Source: Lachnospiraceae bacterium
GTDB lineage: Bacteria > Bacillota > Clostridia > Lachnospirales > Lachnospiraceae
Direction of reading: 5' to 3'
NCBI GenBank assembly: GCA_900168235.1
Contig: FUZG01000002.1
Span: 248,001 to 312,000, forward strand
DNA length: 64,000 bases
Shown here: piece after piece, positions 27,040 through 34,349 of the stretch
Numbering within the stretch: the first letter of the stretch is position 1
Layout of the letters: every line of letters starts with the position of its first letter
Position numbers and translations under genes: made by a program
The notes under the pieces: generated by a model
What the model was told of the DNA's origin: nothing
Seen by the model: only the letters and a program-made list of their open reading frames with translations
Database searches by the model: none

Positions 27040-27498
27040 ATGGGTGAATCTCGGAAATATGATTGTTTGAAGCTCGAAAACCAGATCTGTTTTCCATTAT
27101 ATGCGTGCGCAAAGGAAATAGTTCGGAAGTATAAACCATTTCTTGATAAGCTGGATCTGACTTACACCCAGTACATCACCATGATGATACTGTGGGAAAA
27201 GAAGCAGTCAAATGTTAAGGAACTGGGAAAGAAGCTTTATCTTGATTCAGGTACGCTTACTCCGTTATTAAAGAAGCTCGAGTCAAAGGGCTACATCAGC
27301 AGACAGCGTTCTGAAAGAGATGAAAGAAACTTAATAGTTACTATCACTGATGATGGAATGAAGCTCAGGGAGCGTGCACTGGAAGTTCCTTCAAAGATGG
27401 GACGGTGCGTGAGCTTAAGCGATGAGCAGGCAGAACTGCTCTATAATACACTGTATCAGATTCTCGGAAGCCTGGACGGTTCAGAGGAAAAACAGTAA
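27040..27498 (+). CDS. MarR family regulator, OhrR type
   Basis: A 152-residue winged-helix repressor. The N-terminal LKLENQICFPLYACAKEI carries the OhrR signature, with Cys17 at the position of the peroxide-reactive cysteine; the tyrosine-containing LDLTYTQYITMMILWE and the wing SERDERNLIVTIT also match. OhrR proteins sense organic hydroperoxides and normally control ohr; here the next gene, 26 bases on, is a MATE pump and no ohr is present. It probably represses itself and the pump through the palindrome at 26972-26987. Confidence 0.85.
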   Translation: MGESRKYDCLKLENQICFPLYACAKEIVRKYKPFLDKLDLTYTQYITMMILWEKKQSNVKELGKKLYLDSGTLTPLLKKLESKGYISRQRSERDERNLIVTITDDGMKLRERALEVPSKMGRCVSLSDEQAELLYNTLYQILGSLDGSEEKQ

Positions 27499-27524
27499 CA
27501 ACATCCTTAGGGATAGAGGCGAGT

Positions 27525-28889
27525 ATGACTAAGAACATGACGGCAGGAAAGCCACTGCCTTTGATCCTGCGGTTTGCATTACCGCTCCTGCTCGGAAATC
27601 TCTTCCAGCAGGCATATAATCTGGTTGATGCAGCGATCGTGGGACAAACACTGGGCACAGATGCACTGGCAGCAGTAGGTGCATCCAGCAGTGTCCAGTT
27701 TCTTGTACTGGGCTTTTGTATTGGGATATGTCTTGGCTTTTCGATTCCGGTGGCGCATCGGTTTGGAGCGGGTGATCATCATGGAATGAGGCTGTATATA
27801 TTTCATGGGATGATATGGTGCATAATAACCGCGATACTTCTCACAACGCTGAATGTTGTGCTGTGTTCGCAGATCCTGCACATTTTGGAGACCCCTTCGG
27901 ACATATTTGAAAATGCATACAGGTATCTTTTGGTTATATTTTTAGGGATACCGTTTACACTTCTCTACAATTTTTTGTCAGGTGTCCTACGGGCAGTCGG
28001 GGACAGCAGGACTCCGTTCTTATTTCTGGCTCTGTCTACCGTTTTGAATATAATCCTTGATTTCTTCTGTATCCTAAGGATGCACTGGGGATGCATGGGC
28101 GCAGGTATAGCAACTGTTGTTGCCCAGGCGGTGTCAGGAATCCTGTGTCTCATACTAATAATTAAAAAGTTTGAGATCCTGCATTTCAGGGCTGAGGATA
28201 TGAAGTGGGACACCCGTATCGGGATAAATGCCATAAAAATGGGACTTCCCACAGGGCTTCAGTATTCCATAACAGCCATAGGAAGCATGGTGATGCAGGC
28301 TGCAAATAACGGTCTTGGAACTGTGTATGTATCTGCATTTACAGCAGGTATGAAGATAAAGCAGTTTGCCATGTGTCCTTTTGATGCGCTTGCAACATCG
28401 GTGTCCACATTTGCAGGACAAAATTATGGAGCGGGAAAAATTGACCGTGTAAAGAAGGGAATCCTTCAGGGTGCGCTGACAGGTATTGTATATGGTCTGA
28501 TGATAGGACTTGTGCTGATATTCGGCGGACGCTATCTATGTATGCTTCTTGTCCATGCAGGGGAAAGTGCCGTACTGGATCAGGCGGGTAAGTACCTGAG
28601 ATATCTGGGATGCTTCTACTGGGCGCTTGGAATATTAAATGTATGCCGTATGAGTATTCAGGCTTTGGGACATTCAGGGAAGGCTGTTTTGTCCGGAGTA
28701 CTGGAAATGATCGCGAGAGTTGTGGTCAGCTTCGTATTTGTGCCGATATACGGCTTTACGGCGATCTGCCTGTCAGATCAGAGCGCATGGCTTCTTGCTT
28801 GCTGTTACGTAGCACCAATGTCCATATGGTGCATACACAGGGCAGAGCATCATATACTTGGCAAGAAAAAGAGGGAACAAAAAGTATAG
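27525..28889 (+). CDS. MATE family efflux transporter
   Basis: A 454-residue, 12-span membrane protein in two similar halves. The start PLILRFALPLLLGNLFQQAYNLVDAAIVGQTLGTDALAAVGAS is the MATE signature, and SGVLRAVGDSRTPF and the second-half ALATSVSTFAGQNYGAGK also fit. MATE pumps export cationic or polyaromatic compounds using Na+ or H+. It is co-transcribed with the OhrR-type regulator, which points to a role in exporting toxic or oxidised compounds. Confidence 0.94.
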   Translation: MTKNMTAGKPLPLILRFALPLLLGNLFQQAYNLVDAAIVGQTLGTDALAAVGASSSVQFLVLGFCIGICLGFSIPVAHRFGAGDHHGMRLYIFHGMIWCIITAILLTTLNVVLCSQILHILETPSDIFENAYRYLLVIFLGIPFTLLYNFLSGVLRAVGDSRTPFLFLALSTVLNIILDFFCILRMHWGCMGAGIATVVAQAVSGILCLILIIKKFEILHFRAEDMKWDTRIGINAIKMGLPTGLQYSITAIGSMVMQAANNGLGTVYVSAFTAGMKIKQFAMCPFDALATSVSTFAGQNYGAGKIDRVKKGILQGALTGIVYGLMIGLVLIFGGRYLCMLLVHAGESAVLDQAGKYLRYLGCFYWALGILNVCRMSIQALGHSGKAVLSGVLEMIARVVVSFVFVPIYGFTAICLSDQSAWLLACCYVAPMSIWCIHRAEHHILGKKKREQKV

Positions 28890-28925
28890 AGTATATTAGG
28901 GACGAGTATTAACGGGGGTTTAACA

Positions 28926-29630
28926 ATGATAAGAATAGCGGCTTGTGACGACGAAGACCGATGCCTGAATAATATACGTGATCTATTTGATGCGTATATA
29001 AAGGAACATCCGGAATGTGACGCTTCCATTGAATTATTCAATTCTACGCTGGATTTCATGGGAGCGAGAGAGAAGAGGCGTTTTGATGCATATATCCTGG
29101 ATATTTACATTGATGCCCAGAGCGGGATAGATCTCGCAGAGTCTATCAGAAAAGATGATGAAAAAGCTGTGATCATTTTTTTGACCACATCTGAATTTCA
29201 TTATAAAGATGCATTCCGGTTGAATGCTGCACATTACCTTGAAAAACCCATTGATCCAAAAGAGTTTGCAGATGCAATGGGACGGGTTTTGAAAGCAGGA
29301 AACGAGCGGTATTATGCAGTGAAGGATGGTGACGGTATCCACAGGATCCCGGTAAATGACATCCTGTATGTAATGAGCGAAGACCACTATAAAGACATAG
29401 TATGCAGAGACGGTGCAGCCTATCTTGTCCGCGAGACAATGGCTAATATCATGGAAGGCCTGGGTGAGGAAAACTTTTACCTGCTCAGTAATAAGCTCAT
29501 TATAAATCTGAAAAAAATACTGACTATCAGCTCTGCGGAGGTGACTATGGAGGACGGCAGGAGATTTTCTCTGCCGAGGGGCAGCTACAGGGCAGTCAGT
29601 GACCTGTTCCTGAAATATTCATTTGAATGA
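28926..29630 (+). CDS. LytTR response regulator (AgrA/VirR type)
   Basis: A 234-residue response regulator. The receiver domain (residues 1-120) has the acidic pair in ACDDED, the phospho-acceptor Asp59 in AYILDIYID, and Lys in LEKPI. The C-terminal 100 residues form a LytTR DNA-binding domain (IPVNDILYVMSEDHYKDIV ... FYLLSNKLIINLKKI ... RFSLPRGSY). LytTR proteins bind paired 9-bp direct repeats. A 21-bp-period direct repeat lies upstream of the histidine kinase gene that follows. Confidence 0.92.
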   Translation: MIRIAACDDEDRCLNNIRDLFDAYIKEHPECDASIELFNSTLDFMGAREKRRFDAYILDIYIDAQSGIDLAESIRKDDEKAVIIFLTTSEFHYKDAFRLNAAHYLEKPIDPKEFADAMGRVLKAGNERYYAVKDGDGIHRIPVNDILYVMSEDHYKDIVCRDGAAYLVRETMANIMEGLGEENFYLLSNKLIINLKKILTISSAEVTMEDGRRFSLPRGSYRAVSDLFLKYSFE

Positions 29631-29699
29631 TCTCAGGACAGAACAGCATCATATATGTGCAATGGTATATTGTATACGCATTGTATGTATAAAAAAACA

Positions 29700-29731
29700 G
29701 AACTCGACATAAAAAAACATGAACGCGACAT
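29700..29731 (+). promoter_or_regulatory. Direct repeats, candidate LytTR binding site
   Basis: GAACTCGACAT (29700-29710) and GAACGCGACAT (29721-29731) are direct repeats differing at one base, with a 21-bp period (two helical turns), the spacing typical of LytTR sites. They lie about 50 bases before the kinase ATG. Confidence 0.5.
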
Positions 29732-29781
29732 TCTTAATTTAACGTAATGAATTGATGGTATGTTATACATGAAGGACAGGT

Positions 29782-31083
29782 ATGGAAAATAGAAGGGGAC
29801 TTTTTCAGTTTATTTTATACAAATTGAAAAGAATTTTTCGTTATGGACTTCAGGAGATAAGGGAAGTAGAACAGAATCCTCTGTTTGTAGAGCATAAGAC
29901 ACATCTGTTATATAGAGGCGCCCTGGCGCTGATGCTCCTTTGCATCTTTTTTTCACTCATACCTTTGTCATACGGCGGATATCATACCGCGCTCACGTAT
30001 TTCGGACTGGTGCTTGTTTTTGCATCGGCGATGGTGGGAGTGAAAAGCCTTAACAGACCGGATCTTGCGGCTGCGTTCAGTGCATATATCTCGGTCATAA
30101 TACTTGGTATCTCGTTCTATACGAATCCTGATCCGCACAAGGTCGGATTTGATGCTTTTTGGCTCTGGATACTTATGATCCCGTTTCTTGTGGATTATTT
30201 TGCCGGACTCATCATGGGGGCGATCGCATCTCTTTCAGGTTTTTTTCTATCAGTCCTGATAATGTGGTCACCGCTCAGATCGCATTTTACACATTACGGA
30301 GATAATATTCTTACGTATTATCCGGAAGTGTATCTGATCGTTGCTTTGTGGGCATGGATGATACAGTATCAGATCTTTGGATACCAGGCAGATTCATTGA
30401 GAGCAGAGCGTGAACGGCATGCCCAGCAGGAGGAACGCATCCGTGGTGTTGAGAAACAGCAGGAAGAGCGGATCCGCAGCATGGAAAAGCAGATGGCGGC
30501 TTATGAGGAAAACCATTCACTTGTTGAGAGATATCATCATGATCTGAGGCACTATACCAGAGTTATAAAGGAATATCTGGAAAAAGGGGAAACTGAAAGA
30601 GCAATAAGTTATCTAAAAGAAATAGATGGAAATCTTGATCAGGTCGTCCATATGACTTATTGCGATAATCATCTGATAAACAGTATCCTTTCAGTTTTCA
30701 GGATGCGCCTGAACAGGCAGTCCTGTACTACCAAGATCATAGCTGCCGTTCCGGAAGATCTGAAGATAAAGGAACTGGACCTTACGGCATTGCTTTCTAA
30801 TATTTTAGAAGATGCATGTGATGCGCTTCAAAAGGTGGAAGAAAGCAAAAGGCTTATAAATGTCCGTATCGATTACAGGGATGGGAAGCTCCGCATACAG
30901 GTTGAAAATACCTGTGCGGTGCAGACACAATTTACAGAAGATGGATTACCGATCAGTACAAAGGAGGTACGAGGGGGAATCGGAACAAAAAGCGTGAGGG
31001 ACATTGCGAGGGAGTATAAGGGTGTTGCCGGTTTTAGACAGGAGGGAGATCGTTTCATTACTATGGTCGTGATCGGATGCTGA
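29782..31083 (+). CDS. GHKL sensor histidine kinase (AgrC-like)
   Basis: A 433-residue membrane kinase. Residues about 45-205 hold five or six hydrophobic spans; a charged coiled coil with a repeated EERIR-VEKQ pattern follows (205-245). The H-box YHHDLRHYTR (251-260) has the phospho-accepting histidine, and the GHKL ATPase part has N-box LSNILEDACDAL and a glycine box GGIGTKSV. Its partner is the LytTR regulator encoded just upstream. No AgrB or signal peptide gene was found nearby, so the input signal is unknown. Confidence 0.9.
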   Translation: MENRRGLFQFILYKLKRIFRYGLQEIREVEQNPLFVEHKTHLLYRGALALMLLCIFFSLIPLSYGGYHTALTYFGLVLVFASAMVGVKSLNRPDLAAAFSAYISVIILGISFYTNPDPHKVGFDAFWLWILMIPFLVDYFAGLIMGAIASLSGFFLSVLIMWSPLRSHFTHYGDNILTYYPEVYLIVALWAWMIQYQIFGYQADSLRAERERHAQQEERIRGVEKQQEERIRSMEKQMAAYEENHSLVERYHHDLRHYTRVIKEYLEKGETERAISYLKEIDGNLDQVVHMTYCDNHLINSILSVFRMRLNRQSCTTKIIAAVPEDLKIKELDLTALLSNILEDACDALQKVEESKRLINVRIDYRDGKLRIQVENTCAVQTQFTEDGLPISTKEVRGGIGTKSVRDIAREYKGVAGFRQEGDRFITMVVIGC

Positions 31084-31128
31084 GAAGTAAACTTGTGACA
31101 CGTTGTCGTTCGACGCAGGAGAGAAACT

Positions 31129-31902
31129 ATGCGTAAATACAATGAAGAGGGGTATCTGATCGTAGGTGAAAGGGATTGCTGCGAAAGATTTGAGCCGGAA
31201 GGTGGGGGCCTTCTGTGTCTCAGAGAATGTTGGCATTGTAAATGGGCTGATTTCCATAGAAACGGCACATCAAAAGATGCCAAAGAAAGCATTTGCAGAT
31301 ATGAGCGGAACCGTAAGAAGGAAACGGCTCAGGGCTCACCCATCCAGTACACCGATGATATAAGGGCAAAAATGGAGAGAGATGCTCTTACCGGTCTGCG
31401 AAACAGATTTTTCGTGCAGAGCAGTGTGGAAATAGCACTGACTAACGGATACGGTGGAGTACTGATGATCTTCGACCTTTGTGATCTGAGCGGGATGAAG
31501 GATGCAATGGGCGAAGATGCAGAGAACAGTGTGATCCTGCATTTTTCGGAAATACTGAAAAATGTGTTCCGTGGTGAGGACATAGTTGCGAGGATGGATA
31601 ACAGCAGATTCGCGGTCTTTGTCAAGGGGAACATCCCGGATCCATTGTGCAGTAAAAAGGTGGAGGAGATCAGGGAACTGTTCTATGAGAGGATCAGGGA
31701 TAAATTTTCTGAAAGTGCTGTCATACCGGTTTCTGTAGGGGCTGCGGTCCTTGTGAAAAACGGTGCATCGTTTGATGAACTGTATGAACATGCAGAAAAG
31801 GTCATGAGCAGAACTAATGGAATAAAAAACAGCAGTTGGCGGTTTTATATGGAATCCGGTGAAGAGGAACTGGATAACGTAGGTGATACCGTTCAGAGCT
31901 AA
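31129..31902 (+). CDS. Degenerate GGDEF-domain protein with Cys-rich N-terminus
   Basis: A 257-residue protein. Residues 80-245 keep the diguanylate-cyclase frame (DALTGLRNRFFVQSS at the start, and IVARMDNSRFAVFV where the catalytic GGDEF loop should be). MDNSRF replaces GGDEF, so it should not make c-di-GMP. The first 60 residues have six cysteines, including a CX3CX2C group (CLRECWHC), which could bind metal. It follows the kinase gene by 45 bases and may be in the same operon. A signalling or scaffold role is inference. Confidence 0.8.
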   Translation: MRKYNEEGYLIVGERDCCERFEPEGGGLLCLRECWHCKWADFHRNGTSKDAKESICRYERNRKKETAQGSPIQYTDDIRAKMERDALTGLRNRFFVQSSVEIALTNGYGGVLMIFDLCDLSGMKDAMGEDAENSVILHFSEILKNVFRGEDIVARMDNSRFAVFVKGNIPDPLCSKKVEEIRELFYERIRDKFSESAVIPVSVGAAVLVKNGASFDELYEHAEKVMSRTNGIKNSSWRFYMESGEEELDNVGDTVQS

Positions 31903-31932
31903 GACTAAAAAATGGGGGAGTTTTTTATAAGC

Positions 31933-31983
31933 AGAAAGAGGCAGTTGTATTCGGAATGGGGGTCCGAACAACTGCCTCTTTCT
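31933..31983 (+). terminator. Long hairpin after the degenerate GGDEF gene
   Basis: AGAAAGAGGCAGTTGT (31933-31948) pairs perfectly with 31968-31983 (16 bp), continued by TTCGGA/TCCGAA beyond a one-base bulge. T residues on either side are sparse, so it is a terminator or mRNA-end hairpin usable in both directions. Confidence 0.65.
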
Positions 31984-32098
31984 TATGTGCATTTTCCTGA
32001 CCGTTATTAACATCCGCACTTTTTTGTAAACATCGCTTATTGGAGTGATATTTCTCAAAAAGCCAGACGATAAATAAGTATATGTATACTGTATATTG

Positions 32099-32134
32099 CA
32101 CTTGTTATGTATCGAAATAAATACATGACAAGTG
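32099..32134. other. Inverted repeat upstream of the subtilase gene
   Basis: CACTTGTTATGTAT (32099-32112) and ATACATGACAAGTG (32121-32134) form a 14-bp stem (one G-U) with an 8-nt loop, 62 bases before the start codon. No T-run follows. It may be an operator or a leader hairpin. The rest of 31984-32195 holds nothing else I recognise. Confidence 0.45.
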
Positions 32135-32195
32135 ACTGCCTGGCACATTTCCGAAGATATTAAGGGGTTTATATTTTCGGAGAAAGAAGGGGAAA

Positions 32196-34130
32196 TTGAG
32201 GAGAAGCGATTTTCGAAAGGCAGCGGCAGTGGTGCTTTCAGCGGTCATGGTGTTTACCATGAGCGGAGCTGTATTTGCGGCAGAGAGCGTTTTGGTCATG
32301 GAGGACCGTCTGGATGATGCTTCGGCAAAAATGAAAGCGTCACTGAGCGAAATAGACATGCTTACAGAGGGGAACGATTATGAGTCAGAACGGGTCTTTT
32401 TTAAGGCGGGGTCTCAAAGTGAAGCCCAAATTGTGGCAGATGCGTACAATTCAAGTGTTGTGGAATTTCATGACGGTGTAGCTGTGGCGGAAACGGATGA
32501 CAGTGTCCGTGATACGCTGGAAAAAGCCATAAATGACAGGGTTTCGCCTGTGCCGGTTTATCCGGATCTTTTGCGTGAGATCGACGACCGGTCCGCAATT
32601 TATGGCACTTGTCAGGAGACTGTTGACTGGCTCGGAATGGATCCGTTCTATGCAGCGGAATATCAGTGGTTCCACGACAGTATTTTCACCCCTGATGCAT
32701 GGACTGCGTCCGAGGGTGAAGGCATAAAAGTAGCAGTCCTTGATACGGGAGCGGATATGGATCACGAAGACCTGTGGGGGTCCATCATAGGCAATTACAA
32801 TGTGCTCGATCCGGAAAGTGATGCTGATGATACGAACGGGCATGGAACGCACATCGCAGGGCTCATAGGTGCAGCTCGAAGCAACGGATACGGCGGTGTG
32901 GGAGCTGCGCCCAAAGCAGGTCTTTATATAATAAAGGTCGCGAGAACGGAAAGAGTCAGAATCTCTGATGAGATAGCAGGAATCTATCACGCGATAGATG
33001 CCGGAGTTGATGTTATAAATATGAGTTTTGGCTCGGAAAACACAAGTGAAGCAGAAGAAGACGCGATCGACGAAGCACTGGCGGCAGGGATTGTTGTGGT
33101 GGCTGCAGCGGGAGATGATGCAGATGATACAGAGCATTATCCTGCTGCATATGAAGGCGTGATCTCGGTCGCATCGTCAACAAGCTATTATACACTTTCT
33201 TCTTTCTCAGATTACGGCGACTGGGTTGACATAACAGCGCCGGGCGGAGATTTTTATACTGAGGAAGGTAAAAAAGTCGAGACCCAGCAGGAATGGAAAG
33301 CGAATGGAATTTTATCCTGCTATAAAAATAATGACTACGTATGGATGACGGGAAGCGGTCAGGCTGCGGCGCTTGTTTCTGCGGCAGCGGCACTGCTTTT
33401 AAGCTACGATCCTGCGGTCAGATCGCTTGAGGGTGAAGCACGGGGAGAAACAGTCAGGGATGCTGTTTTGGACACCGCTAACGATATTGAGTATGGACGT
33501 GATGAGATCTTCGTAGAGGGCGGATTGGATGCAGCGGAGCTTTTGGGCGTAGAAGAAAATGATGATGAGAAAGACAACGATGATGAAGAGTTTGAGGAGG
33601 AAGAAGAGGAAGAGGATCCGTCGACAGTGACCGCCGGTCAGAAGATAGATATCACATATCTCTTTGAGGGAGTAAAAACCAACGGAAAGGTGCGCTACCG
33701 TACGAATGATCTGAAGATAGCGAGGATTAACAAGAAAGGTGTTCTTTTCCCGAAAAAGACCGGATCTGTATGTGTCAGCATGGACGAAAAGATATCAGGC
33801 GTGTGGAATACCGTTAGTTCAGCAAATGTAAATGTGGAAGTTCCTGTCGTGATAAAGAAATACGAGATCGACATGGATACAGTCTCGCTGAACGGTCTCA
33901 CTGATATCAACGCGAACACCTTTGTGACAGAAACGACGAGAAAACCTTACTGGGTATCGTCCAACGATTATAAGCTCTACGTGGATAATGAAACGGGGCT
34001 TATAGAAGTCGAGCCATTTGCCCGGGGAACGGTAAAACTTTATGCGGTATTTGGTGCAAGTGATACGGATGACAGAGAAGGTACCAGAAAGAAATACAAG
34101 GTAAAGATTAAACTAAAAACAATAAACTAA
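32196..34130 (+). CDS. Secreted subtilase-fold protein lacking the catalytic serine
   Basis: A 644-residue S8-family protein. TTG start with GAAGGGG upstream; signal peptide 1-29 (cleavage near VFA-AE); propeptide-like segment to about 160. Asp183 (AVLDTGAD) and His216 (NGHGTHIAG) are in place. The serine motif GTSMA reads GSGQA at 386-390, so the nucleophile position is Gly388 (codon 33357-33359), and the oxyanion-hole Asn is Asp307 (AAGD). Without Ser and Asn it is unlikely to be a normal protease. An acidic linker (Asp/Glu-rich, 455-475) leads to a C-terminal region of about 170 residues that looks like Ig-type adhesive or sortase-free wall domains. Probably a binding or pseudo-protease protein. 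Confidence 0.85.
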   Translation: MRRSDFRKAAAVVLSAVMVFTMSGAVFAAESVLVMEDRLDDASAKMKASLSEIDMLTEGNDYESERVFFKAGSQSEAQIVADAYNSSVVEFHDGVAVAETDDSVRDTLEKAINDRVSPVPVYPDLLREIDDRSAIYGTCQETVDWLGMDPFYAAEYQWFHDSIFTPDAWTASEGEGIKVAVLDTGADMDHEDLWGSIIGNYNVLDPESDADDTNGHGTHIAGLIGAARSNGYGGVGAAPKAGLYIIKVARTERVRISDEIAGIYHAIDAGVDVINMSFGSENTSEAEEDAIDEALAAGIVVVAAAGDDADDTEHYPAAYEGVISVASSTSYYTLSSFSDYGDWVDITAPGGDFYTEEGKKVETQQEWKANGILSCYKNNDYVWMTGSGQAAALVSAAAALLLSYDPAVRSLEGEARGETVRDAVLDTANDIEYGRDEIFVEGGLDAAELLGVEENDDEKDNDDEEFEEEEEEEDPSTVTAGQKIDITYLFEGVKTNGKVRYRTNDLKIARINKKGVLFPKKTGSVCVSMDEKISGVWNTVSSANVNVEVPVVIKKYEIDMDTVSLNGLTDINANTFVTETTRKPYWVSSNDYKLYVDNETGLIEVEPFARGTVKLYAVFGASDTDDREGTRKKYKVKIKLKTIN

Positions 34131-34138
34131 CGTTTACA

Positions 34139-34187
34139 CCCTCGGGGTCTGCAGTCAGTGAGCGCTCGGATCCCGGGGGGACTTTTT
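34139..34187 (+). terminator. Terminator after the subtilase-like gene
   Basis: CCCTCGGGGTC (34139-34149) pairs with GATCCCGGGGG (34169-34179), 11 bp with two G-U pairs, followed shortly by T5. Confidence 0.75.
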
Positions 34188-34279
34188 ACCCAAAAATAGA
34201 AAAATAAAAATCAAAAAACCAGTATTTATCGGAAAATGTACGTCATTATATACAAAAAAATGTACATATAAATAAATTG

Positions 34280-34309
34280 TTACAAATATAGTCAATTATG
34301 AGGTATAAT
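34280..34309 (+). promoter_or_regulatory. Candidate promoter of the GGDEF-EAL gene
   Basis: TTACAA (34280-34285), 18-bp spacer, TATAAT (34304-34309). The leader would be about 35 nt. No c-di-GMP riboswitch was seen. Confidence 0.55.
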
Positions 34310-34349
34310 GTTTCTGATTTGATACAAAATTTCTCTGCGAGGTAAAAAA

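Noticed and set aside
34131-34349. c-di-GMP riboswitch before the GGDEF-EAL gene
   Set aside because: The spacer holds a terminator and a promoter only; the GEMM core and its two stems were not found there or before the other GGDEF genes.
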